Assembly (NCBI GenBank): GCA_040954595.2
Contig: CM082587.2
Location: 7,936,001 to 8,000,000 of the forward strand
Length of the DNA stretch: 64,000 bases
Source of the DNA: Balanoglossus misakiensis
Lineage: Eukaryota; Hemichordata
Direction of reading: 5' to 3'
Shown: one piece after another, positions 36,101-41,157 of the stretch
Layout: the number at the start of each line of letters is the position of its first letter
Position numbering within the stretch: the first letter of the stretch is position 1
Position numbers and translations under genes: made by a program
The notes under the pieces: generated by a model
What the model saw: only the letters and a program-made list of their open reading frames with translations
The model's database searches: none
Told to the model about the DNA's origin: nothing

Positions 36101-37186
36101 GTCTCCATTACTATCTGATGAAAATTTAACAAGAACTTCTATGGAGATATGCAATTTGGTTTGCAACCGTCTGCCATATGACAGTTGATGTGTCAACCAT
36201 AACTGATCAAACAGTTGCGAATAGAACAGATGATTGTTATACTTGTACCATAAGGCTCTCTTGAAAAACAAGAACTCAAAACTAATATTGAAATTCTACA
36301 TTCTAATAGTTTAAACAATTTTCTGATAGAAGCATAGCACTGTCAATATAATATTTCATAGTTCATTTCATAAGGCCTACTCAAGTGCGAAATGTCTCAC
36401 ACTGACTACCGCAGTGTTCTTTGCAAGACAGACACTGAAGTAGTCATGTGATCATGATACAAATACACACATGTGAATAATAATATGTATACAGAAATAC
36501 ATTATGACTTTGTTTGTTTTCTGGGTTTTTGTTTTGTTTGTTTTTGTTTATACACATGATGTTCTTAGACCTATGGTATACATATTCTAGGTTTCACCTT
36601 TTGTTCATGTAACTTTACCGGTAGAAGACCATTTTGAACCTTTCCTAATGATGAACTTCTCTTTGACCTTTTGCAGAGCTATATACATATGACACATGTC
36701 TGATGTAGAGCTTATAGGGTTCTATATTTGGATCACTACCATCAATTGTTATGCTAAATTTGGATAATAATATACTGCGTAAAGTATTGTTCAATTCAAC
36801 AATTTTATTATACTGGGTATTTTTCACAACCAAAAATGTAATCAAACTAGATGCATTAATCCTTTCACAAATTAAATGAAGGTAATTTAAGGACAAATTA
36901 ACCCTGTTCTATTGCTGCAAATTAATGTAACTTACTCACATGGTTTTTACTAACTCAGTGTTGCTATGGATACCAGTGTGACCTGAAATCAATTGTGTCA
37001 GCTCAAAAGTCTATACACATATACTGTTATGTCCTATATTTCTCCTAGTAATCAAAAACTCTTCCTGAAGTAAATTTGCTAATTAAAATAAAGGTCAATG
37101 TCCTTACCTATTGCACATTGTGATATGATAATATTCCACAGAAAAAATATTGTGAAAATATAAAAATGCTTCCATGAATACTCCAT
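5944..37186 (-). CDS. Ig/FN3 type I transmembrane adhesion receptor (whole gene, 30 coding exons)
   Basis: The spliced coding sequence is 5304 nt, giving 1767 residues, and all 29 junctions keep the frame. Approximate order: signal peptide 1-26; Ig1 27-119; Ig2 120-224; Ig3 225-320; Ig4 321-417; Ig5 418-511; Ig6 512-602; Ig7 603-691; Ig8 692-780; Thr/Ser/Pro-rich segment 781-886; FN3-1 to FN3-5 887-1409; stalk 1410-1465; membrane helix about 1468-1491; cytoplasmic tail to 1767. Each Ig domain has the Cys, Trp and D/N-x-G-x-Y-x-C pattern. Most domain-boundary introns are phase 1, as usual for Ig and FN3 modules. Such proteins act at the cell surface in homophilic or heterophilic adhesion and guidance. 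The 8 Ig + mucin + 5 FN3 count does not match DSCAM, Sidekick, Robo, L1, contactin, neogenin or protogenin, so no symbol is given. Structure is seen directly; adhesion function is inferred from domains. Confidence 0.9.
6372..6508 (-). CDS. Ig/FN3 receptor exon 29: cytoplasmic tail
   Basis: YMDLDTLSNSNNVTPRD, then LSSTELDAMYSK. The donor GTAATA gives phase 0, which the last exon needs. A GTAAGG five bases earlier would break the frame. Confidence 0.82.
6655..7008. mobile_element. MITE family A-like copy (TTAA...GGGACA)
   Basis: Flanked by TTAA, with ends TTAAAGGGACACAGTC and GACTTTGTCCCTTTAA. Inner arms also pair (TCACTGAAAT... with ...TATTTCACTGA). A diverged relative of the copies at 9586, 43569 and 46066. 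Confidence 0.75.
8837..9210 (-). CDS. Ig/FN3 receptor exon 28: cytoplasmic tail, long low-complexity exon
   Basis: 124 residues rich in Ser, Glu, Lys, Met and Asn, probably disordered (EEGKQKSKANKEKSRG, MNSNSNNMNREE). It closes with a more ordered GYSTLDELKYLPADED. Clean donor GTAAGT. Confidence 0.85.
9586..9946. mobile_element. MITE family A, copy 1
   Basis: TTAAAGGGACAAAGTCTCTC at the left and GAGAGAGACTTTGTCC...TTAA at the right. Nearly the whole 360 bp folds back on itself, with a turn in CCATTTATTCATTTTG. Lies in the intron between exons 28 and 27 of the receptor. Confidence 0.9.
9990..10195 (+). repeat. Dispersed repeat E, copy 1
   Basis: About 200 bp closely similar to 42228-42447: TTTGGCCAACGTAGTGTAGA, GACGTCATA, TTTGACATCGTTATTTTTAC, then GGTAATCGGAACAGCACATA. 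Ends about 35 bp from receptor exon 27. Confidence 0.88.
10231..10342 (-). CDS. Ig/FN3 receptor exon 27: cytoplasmic tail
   Basis: IPPSANKSRTSRSQSMQG, Ser/Arg-rich and polar, with a basic-Ser pattern that suits kinase sites. Acceptor CAG and donor GTAACA; phase fits both neighbours. Confidence 0.82.
12240..12333 (+). mobile_element. MITE family B, copy 1
   Basis: ACCCTTTCACCACCATGG ... TATGGTAAAGTTGGACCTC. A copy of the roughly 90-bp family with CCCTTTCACC/GGTGAAAGGG ends; the right end is diverged. Confidence 0.75.
13171..13563. mobile_element. Foldback element with TGTACAGGTGCCTCAG ends
   Basis: TGTACAGGTGCCTCAG pairs imperfectly with CTGAGGCACCTCTACA. Inner CGCAGATAGC and GCTATCTGCG also pair. 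It explains the overlapping open frames on both strands. Confidence 0.75.
13887..14216. mobile_element. Foldback element with CAGGGAACTT ends
   Basis: CAGGGAACTTACAAATCTTG at the left pairs with CAAGATTTCTAAGTTCCCTG at the right, with GTT/AAC and ATT/AAT triplet runs next to them. Confidence 0.85.
15156..15280 (-). CDS. Ig/FN3 receptor exon 26: transmembrane helix
   Basis: VFIGAMVAIGLSILGILIFG is a single membrane helix. It is followed by cysteines and a basic stop-transfer run, YRNKKAKKRQ. This fixes the topology as type I. Confidence 0.92.
15414..15484 (-). mobile_element. MITE family B, copy 2 (reverse)
   Basis: AGAGGTCCAACTTCACCATAG ... GCTATGGTGGTGAAAGGGTTA, reverse orientation, slightly shortened. 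About 130 bp from the membrane exon. Confidence 0.7.
16820..16931 (-). CDS. Ig/FN3 receptor exon 25: juxtamembrane stalk
   Basis: Thr/Ser/Pro-rich extracellular stalk (NVQTPGPTDTSAESSTP, then TTEWWTIPP) just before the membrane exon. Donor GTATGT. Confidence 0.83.
17285..17425 (-). repeat. Dispersed repeat K, reverse copy
   Basis: Reverse complement matches 47550-47720 through the TTGATAAAAAT...TTGGATAT and TTTATGACAAAAT parts. Ends with AGCTCATGGGGCTTTAA. Confidence 0.65.
19869..19922 (-). CDS. Ig/FN3 receptor exon 24: short stalk exon
   Basis: A 54-nt symmetrical (phase 1-1) exon encoding TPSILGEISTPVMDTTH. It is placed by phase and clean splice sites. Its small symmetrical size makes it a candidate optional exon. 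Confidence 0.75.
20238..20435 (-). CDS. Ig/FN3 receptor exon 23: FN3 domain 5, second half
   Basis: EYNLTDLVTNTMYAVSVTAR and GVGYHPVALTKST close the last FN3 domain. Confidence 0.88.
21182..21322 (-). CDS. Ig/FN3 receptor exon 22: FN3 domain 5, first half
   Basis: PGRIENLEI, YLYVTWQQPS and GIVTGYAVKYYV: FN3 strands A to C'. Confidence 0.88.
21955..22166. mobile_element. Foldback element D (TACTGTAAAACACTTTATTTT)
   Basis: Left end TACTGTAAAACACTTTATTT pairs with right end AAATAAAGTGTTTTACAGTA. The interior is rich in TTCGCG/CGCGAA. Confidence 0.85.
22236..22479 (-). CDS. Ig/FN3 receptor exon 21: FN3 domain 4, remainder
   Basis: GVIDGYFLQYWPSD then LTGLNAYTEYTLRILAYI and GGPFSESVSAQT. It enters in phase 0 and leaves in phase 1. 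Confidence 0.88.
22824..22900 (-). CDS. Ig/FN3 receptor exon 20: FN3 domain 4, first strands (GC donor)
   Basis: PSAAPENLMAVPI then KLNITWE. The only donor that keeps frame with exon 21 is GCAAGT (22818-22823) after GAG, a consensus GC-AG intron. Confidence 0.83.
23256..23450. mobile_element. MITE family C, copy 1
   Basis: TTAAAGGTATACAGTCACCT at the left and AGGTGACCGTAGACCTTTAA at the right, about 195 bp, TTAA at both ends. Confidence 0.88.
23555..23780 (-). CDS. Ig/FN3 receptor exon 19: FN3 domain 3, remainder
   Basis: GVITKYDIQCVE then VSSLKPWRWYSVRVRAHN and GMYSESVQTRT complete the domain. It enters in phase 0. Confidence 0.88.
24019..24111 (+). mobile_element. MITE family B, copy 3
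   Basis: TTAACCCTTTCACCACCATG to GGGGGTGAAAGCATTAA, flanked by TTAA. The best-preserved copy. Confidence 0.85.
24732..24802 (-). CDS. Ig/FN3 receptor exon 18: FN3 domain 3, first strands
   Basis: A 71-nt exon encoding PSNAPFGVFARSQ then IYVSWQ. It ends in phase 0 right after the conserved Trp. It is not visible as a long open frame; placement rests on splice sites and phase. Confidence 0.85.
25061..25187. repeat. Local tandem duplication (about 60 bp, 2 copies)
   Basis: TTTAAATTAAATTTG... to ...CATTATTTTTTTCCT occurs at 25061-25119 and 25120-25187; the second has 9 extra bases. Confidence 0.85.
25327..25423. mobile_element. Foldback element D, partial copy
   Basis: Only the right half remains: AAGAGAACGTGAACATTAAT ... 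CGCGAAAATAACCTGTTTTACAGTA. Confidence 0.65.
25471..25641 (-). CDS. Ig/FN3 receptor exon 17: FN3 domain 2, second half
   Basis: ISDLLPLTTYEFRVRAS followed by YTEYVQTQTL completes the FN3 fold. Confidence 0.88.
25720..25814 (+). mobile_element. MITE family B, copy 4
   Basis: TTAAAGCCCTTTCACCACTA to GGGGGTGAAAGAGTTAA, flanked by TTAA. Confidence 0.85.
26030..26164 (-). CDS. Ig/FN3 receptor exon 16: FN3 domain 2, first half
   Basis: PSVPRNMQI, then SVQLQWEIP and IASYQIEYM: FN3 strands A to C'. Confidence 0.88.
26311..26633. mobile_element. Foldback element G (TGAAACCTGTCT)
   Basis: TACACTGAAACCTGTCTATA at the left pairs with TTTAGACAGGTTTCAATGTA at the right. The inside has repeated GTCC-TTAATAGAGAGGT units. 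Confidence 0.8.
26660..26841 (-). CDS. Ig/FN3 receptor exon 15: FN3 domain 1, second half
   Basis: Contains VSGLQSNTQYLFRVLATN and GLGEPSN, the L-x-P/S-x-T-x-Y-x-F-R-V motif of FN3, and ends near SATTLTD. Confidence 0.88.
27258..27381 (-). CDS. Ig/FN3 receptor exon 14: FN3 domain 1, first half
   Basis: Begins with a Pro-containing A strand, then SSQVIISWIPSS (the conserved FN3 Trp) and YYVIQFKL. It leaves in phase 2. Confidence 0.85.
27961..28278 (-). CDS. Ig/FN3 receptor exon 13: mucin-like Thr/Ser/Pro-rich segment
   Basis: About 106 residues dominated by Thr, Ser and Pro, for example MTTSMTEIPPSTG and PIPPTATAPPPVNQ, with no domain fold visible. It is likely heavily O-glycosylated and acts as a rigid spacer between the Ig and FN3 blocks. 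The exon is symmetrical (phase 1-1), so it could be skipped without a frameshift. Confidence 0.85.
28634..28702 (-). CDS. Ig/FN3 receptor exon 12: Ig domain 8, last strand
   Basis: A 69-nt exon encoding IYYCLAHNPAG and the G strand, completing the last Ig domain. It is too short to show as a stand-alone open frame and is placed by phase and splice sites. Confidence 0.88.
29286..29483 (-). CDS. Ig/FN3 receptor exon 11: Ig domain 8, first part
   Basis: Contains VVCLADGKPTP and IQWLKGD and stops inside D-E-G, so the intron splits the D-x-G-x-Y-x-C motif. Confidence 0.9.
29821..30087 (-). CDS. Ig/FN3 receptor exon 10: Ig domain 7
   Basis: A full Ig domain in one phase 1-1 exon: MTCQAAAFPEP, YSWQYNG, NSGMYTCRVAN. 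The Asp of D-x-G is Asn here. Confidence 0.9.
30469..30741 (-). CDS. Ig/FN3 receptor exon 9: Ig domain 6
   Basis: A full I-set Ig domain in one phase 1-1 exon: VNCEVIGDPTP, ITWYKDG, DDAGVYRCKAEN. Confidence 0.92.
31239..31357 (-). CDS. Ig/FN3 receptor exon 8: Ig domain 5, second half
   Basis: Contains STVTISDV and DQGTYICEARN and completes Ig domain 5. The intron between its halves carries the poly-G foldback element. Confidence 0.88.
31631..31848. mobile_element. Foldback element F with G27 run
   Basis: TAAGGGACTGGTCA at the left and TGACCAGTCCCTAA at the right. The interior has 27 G at 31657-31683, more G runs, and C runs near the right end. Confidence 0.85.
31921..32083 (-). CDS. Ig/FN3 receptor exon 7: Ig domain 5, first half
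   Basis: Contains LRCIANGDPKP and ITWYKDQN, typical of I-set Ig domains. It leaves in phase 2. Confidence 0.88.
32231..32353 (-). CDS. Ig/FN3 receptor exon 6: Ig domain 4, second half
   Basis: Carries the E-F-G strands ending GGQYFCAATN. The usual Asp two residues before the Gly of D-x-G-x-Y-x-C is replaced by Asn, a mild departure from consensus. Confidence 0.88.
32872..33039 (-). CDS. Ig/FN3 receptor exon 5: Ig domain 4, first half
   Basis: Encodes the B-C-C' part of an Ig domain (TLTCRPPF, VLWYKNN). The second half is in the next exon. Confidence 0.88.
33479..33766 (-). CDS. Ig/FN3 receptor exon 4: Ig domain 3
   Basis: One phase 1-1 exon with TIEC, ITWTK and DEGAYVC. NMTVG near its start is a possible N-glycosylation site. 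Confidence 0.9.
34259..34573 (-). CDS. Ig/FN3 receptor exon 3: Ig domain 2
   Basis: One phase 1-1 exon with YFQC, ITWEKDG and DEGQYRC. The E-F loop contains a Gly/Pro-rich stretch (FGGPGSLKISG). Confidence 0.9.
34826..34974 (+). repeat. Dispersed repeat J, copy 1
   Basis: CAATAACAATGCCGACATCG ... GTGTTGATAAGCTAA ... TTTCATCATGTTTAAGGA ... AGCTAATGGAGCTTTAA; similar to 35150-35298. Confidence 0.75.
35150..35298 (+). repeat. Dispersed repeat J, copy 2
   Basis: Direct copy of 34826-34974 about 324 bp further on, diverged. Ends 40 bp before receptor exon 2 (on its donor side). Confidence 0.75.
35337..35615 (-). CDS. Ig/FN3 receptor exon 2: Ig domain 1
   Basis: A single exon, entered and left in phase 1, encodes one Ig domain: SLHC, then IGWKFNG, then GDQGEYVCVAS. 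It follows the signal peptide directly. Confidence 0.9.
37108..37186 (-). CDS. Ig/FN3 receptor exon 1: start codon and signal peptide
   Basis: ATG at 37186 lies in a good context (A at -3, G at +4). It opens MEYSWKHF followed by a hydrophobic core rich in Ile, Phe and Leu and a likely cleavage near SQCAI. The donor GTAAGG follows. The same exon extends upstream as 5' UTR to an acceptor at 37260, so there is a 5' UTR intron. Confidence 0.85.
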
Positions 37187-37218
37187 TATCCCGGCTGCTG
37201 CAGTATCACTGTCATCAT
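37186..37218 (-). promoter_or_regulatory. uORF overlapping the receptor start codon (TAATG)
   Basis: In the 5' UTR part of exon 1 an ATG at 37218 opens ten codons (MMTVILQQPG). Its TAA shares its last A with the main ATG, giving TAATG. This arrangement can couple termination to reinitiation; whether it does here is inference. Confidence 0.55.
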
Positions 37219-37259
37219 TCACAAATCCTTTGTGTTGAAGAGCTCGCCAGTTCCACTTC
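37187..37259 (-). other. 5' UTR part of receptor exon 1
   Basis: The exon extends upstream of the ATG to a good acceptor (TTATTTTCAG) at 37260-37261, implying at least one upstream non-coding exon. The distal promoter was not located. Confidence 0.55.
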
Positions 37260-38654
37260 CTGAAAATAATCACATGCAAAAGTCTTCATGAATATTTTAG
37301 TCTTTTTCTTCCTGCATCCCAATGCAGGGAAACTCTCTGTTCCTGGGAATGGCTCCAATACAGAAAGTGCGTGGTAGTATTTGCAGACCGTACATTCAAT
37401 ATGCTGGATGTAGATACGCATGCACTGTAGTGAACTCTGGGTCACGCAATGAATTGACTCAGAATCAGATGGGTTTTATTATTCTTTCAATTTTCACACA
37501 TGATCGCATCACACAAAATGCACAGACTGTTACTGCAGAGAACAAAGCTACAGGTAAATACTATGCGTCCAATACAAATACATGAACCAATATTTCTCTA
37601 ACTTAAATACACATAAATAAATAATTACCATAGTAAAGTTAAATTTGTATGCATTAATTCAGATAAACCATATATTAATTAGTTAGATTTTCTGAACATT
37701 TCATGACTGGTGGAATGTTGTTTTTGGCAGAACCAAAGAAAAGGATAGATCAATACTAAGCTATGCCCTGCTATAGACAATGAAGATTGTGTTGGTATGA
37801 TCCAGAATTTTATATCTGCTCCAGAAAACCATTACCAGGGGCAATGCCATGGGATCACGTATAATAACACATCTGATTCGCTGTTGAATCAAATTAAGAA
37901 TTCTTAAAATTAATGTCTTATCTAATACTGTTATAGCCAACTATTTGAGTAAAATTTTCTTTGCTGGTTGTACCACAGAAAATATCAACTGTGTATTATG
38001 TAATGTATCTATAGCATAGTATTACATGGCAACTAACACAGCTCAGTGCTTTACATGAAACCAAGGTGCATAAATATCAATGAATGAGTACTGTTAGTTA
38101 CAATACATCAGTTGGTAACATCTGTGTTCATATGTCGGTAAGAGGTGCATTGAACTCTGGGAAAAATCTCTATTCCACGATTTCAATCTGAATAAATACA
38201 GACTATGGGTATTCACAATGTAATACCAGTCCCTATCTAATAATATTTTTTTTGTAAAATTATCTATTATGCCTCATGCGTTATTCAAACTTTGCGATTG
38301 GCTGAGATCAGTGTACCCACATGATATAGAAGGGAAAGTGATATGGCCCGGGAGACTATAGCCCTATAGAACGCAGAGAAATTGCCAGTTGGATTGTCTG
38401 GAATTCTGAATGCATATGTTTCATCTAAACACTCCTCTTCTCCTTGTTGAAGTAAAAATTTAAATGTCTTGTGTGTTCAAAACAATTATCCTCCTGTTGT
38501 GGCCTTCAATGACTTCATTGATTGATTGTACATTATCCATTGTTTTACTTCATTGTTTATTTACAGTATTCCATTGTTGACAATCACAAATAGAACTGTG
38601 AACAGTTATTTAAATGCATGCTCTCTCTCCCTCACTTCCTCCCCCTCCCAACCC

Positions 38655-38659
38655 CCCCC

Positions 38660-38697
<38 letters not shown>

Positions 38698-38698
38698 G
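38655..38698. repeat. C-run and (CT)n microsatellite
   Basis: CCCCCCCCCC followed by a long CT run in the intergenic region. Confidence 0.95.
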
Positions 38699-40427
38699 TA
38701 AAATGTAGCTCTCTGATTTGATGTTAGAAGCAATAACTTAAATCTTGTTATTTCAACAATTCTTTCATCACTTTAAAAAGGCTAACATAAAAATTCCTCA
38801 ATTTATCCACAATCTGAGGCTATAAATGGACAAAATGAAAGCAATGCAGAGCATACACATACTGGTACTTCTCTGCTTTTAAACTTTCCAAATGGCAATT
38901 TCCTTTGCTTAGATTTGCAGCTAGTTGCTGTTGTCATGGCAACTAGTAGCACATGAAGCTGAGCATGACTCAACTACACAACTGTTTTTGAAGCATGTTT
39001 TGACCAAGCAGTATACACTACATTGGATCAAGTAATATTGAGGGACAAAGATACCCCTTCTGTATTACCACTGCCTCGTAGCTACAGCCTACAGGGGCAT
39101 ACTTCTACCAACAATGCGATGCTGAATACAGACACTGGAGACAGTGACAGTGCAGTGAACCACCGTCTAATTAATTGTCAGCTCCGGAAAACAATTTCTT
39201 TATTTGCATCAGAGGACTTTGCACTCGACTATTTAAAACGCAGTCCCGGCCGCTCTGCTGGTTACGTGGTCCTTGATGCAAATTGGGTGCATTTTGAAAG
39301 GGGGCGGATGGATGGAGAGTGCAAATGAGTTTGAACCTTGAAAAACAGTCAGTGAGGGGGGACGAAACATTGGTTTAGACATTCCGTCTATTTGATATTT
39401 GCGCTCCATTTTCCTCAAAATGATCCACTTGGCAGGTGACTCGACAGCAACCCTCGCCAATTTGGTATTTGCATTATACTGCCACCATTTATACTAAATT
39501 TACACGACTGCAAGTGAAACTGTCGACATCAGCTTGTTGAAAACATACGCCATCGTAATACACACAGTAACGTACACACTCAACAATGCCACGCACAGAT
39601 CGATATTTCACACGACAAAGTTCAGATGTGCGCACAGCAAACGCACTAAATGCTTACCTCGGTGGACATTCCTTTAACAGTTATATGGAAATAACCATTG
39701 TTTTCATTCAAAAGCATCTAGTATTGTGTGGTATGCTTCATCTTTCGGTTTACACCTTGGCAGCATTCAACACCTCGTAACTGTAAACAGTGAACGACAG
39801 GAACAGCTGCTGTTGCGTAAAACGCCACCTAGCGATAGGAAGAGTCATGATCGATAAGTTGTGCATGCAACGCATCGCTCTCTTTGAAAAACATACAATG
39901 TGCACGGTGTATCCCGGGACAAGAATACTTTGAACATTTTCAATTTCCACTTTTAATGTCTCTACCACGTTATCCTCGGGTAGATTAAGTCGCCCATCAT
40001 GCGACAGTAGATTATAAGCTTAGGCCTAGGCCTACGTGTAGTTGGCTATAATAAACTTAGGCCTATCTAGGCCAACAGTGAAACTGACTTTTGTCGGGGC
40101 AAGACGATCGCGAATTCAACCGACTTTCCCAATAACAGAACAAAACTGCTAGTGCAAATTAGACATTAACATATGAATTAAAATATCGATTGTTTTTGGT
40201 CATGAGGGGATTCCCATGTCTTCACTCATCCGCGAAGCCAGGAACCCGGTAGATAGTAAACGCCTAATATAAGCTCATTTTCAGTAATTTAGAAACATTT
40301 TGCATCAATTGGGAAGATTGACCTTACTTTTCTTTACTAATATAGGTAATACACAGTACGAAGATTTTTCAAGACGCTCCGGATCGATGTTCAACCACAG
40401 GGGCGCTCCCTCTGTGCTTTTATTGAG

Positions 40428-40503
40428 TGTTTGTTTGTTTGTCTGATGTGATTGATTGGCATAATAAAAAAAATGTTTGTTTGTTTATTTGTTTGTTTGT
40501 TCA
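40428..40503. repeat. (TTTG)n microsatellite
   Basis: Two interrupted TTTG/GTTT runs upstream of the VWDE-like promoter. A nearby GGTTAGGGTTAGGG is only two telomere-like units. Confidence 0.85.
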
Positions 40504-40941
40504 TAAATGTGGTCACGTTTGTTTGTTGACATGTTAGGTTAGGGTAAGTTCAACGGTTAGGGTTAGGGTTTTTTTCGCTCCACGGCATCACTCCCAATAT
40601 ACAAAGAGAGACAAGGGTTGAAACTGGCCCATTTCTAGGGTCTCCACTCAGAATACAGTAGTACATATGCAATAATTGATTCATTTTGACTGGTTTTCAT
40701 TTCATATCGTTGTGTTGAGGGCAAACGCGGCTCCCGGTGGGTCCTATTCTTCGTGAACGATGACGGTTTAGGGTAGAGGGCCACCTCGATCTGTTTCAGT
40801 GGTTCTCTATAGCGCACGTCGGTGCAGAAGGCATATGAAATCACCGCCCAGGCACTCATGACCACAGAAGGCAATATTTCATATTTGTGTCATAAACGCA
40901 ACTATTACTAGTGACGTGACGTTTAAGAGATCAGATTAAGG

Positions 40942-40950
40942 TATATAAAT
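40942..40950 (+). promoter_or_regulatory. TATA box of the VWDE-like gene
   Basis: TATATAAAT lies about 100 bp upstream of the ATG at 41046, leaving room for a transcription start near 40975 and a short 5' leader. A TGACGTGACG stretch with CRE-like TGACGT lies just upstream at about 40913-40922. Confidence 0.5.
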
Positions 40951-41045
40951 AACAATCGGTCACGACTAGTAAACACGGAAACCAGATAGGATTAAATACA
41001 CTGTATCCGAGCAATCACAAGATCTCACATCATCCATACAGAGAC

Positions 41046-41157
41046 ATGAAGCACCTCGCTGTTCCTGTCGTATGCACAATGGACGAGACGAGTTTCAAGT
41101 TCATCTTGAAAGTCACAGTGCTTTTGCTGTACCTGTTTGTAAGCCCAACAGGGAGCG
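41046..41157 (+). CDS. VWDE-like exon 1: signal peptide
   Basis: ATG at 41046 opens MKHLAVPVVCTMDETSF, then a hydrophobic ILKVTVLLLYLFVSPTGSG. A second in-frame ATG at 41079 gives a shorter and more typical signal peptide, so the true start could be either. Confidence 0.8.

Larger units (their letters stand above)
37260..40941. other. Head-to-head intergenic region
   Basis: Between the two divergent genes. It holds microsatellites, the promoter side of each gene and probably the non-coding first exon(s) of the receptor. Open frames of 60-100 codons here show no recognisable domain. Confidence 0.55.

Noticed and set aside
39023-39328. 101-codon plus-strand open frame in the intergenic region
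   Set aside because: No domain, no paralogue in the window, and no exon signals. Could be 5' flank sequence.
40556-40572. TTAGGG-like repeat
   Set aside because: Only two units; not telomeric.
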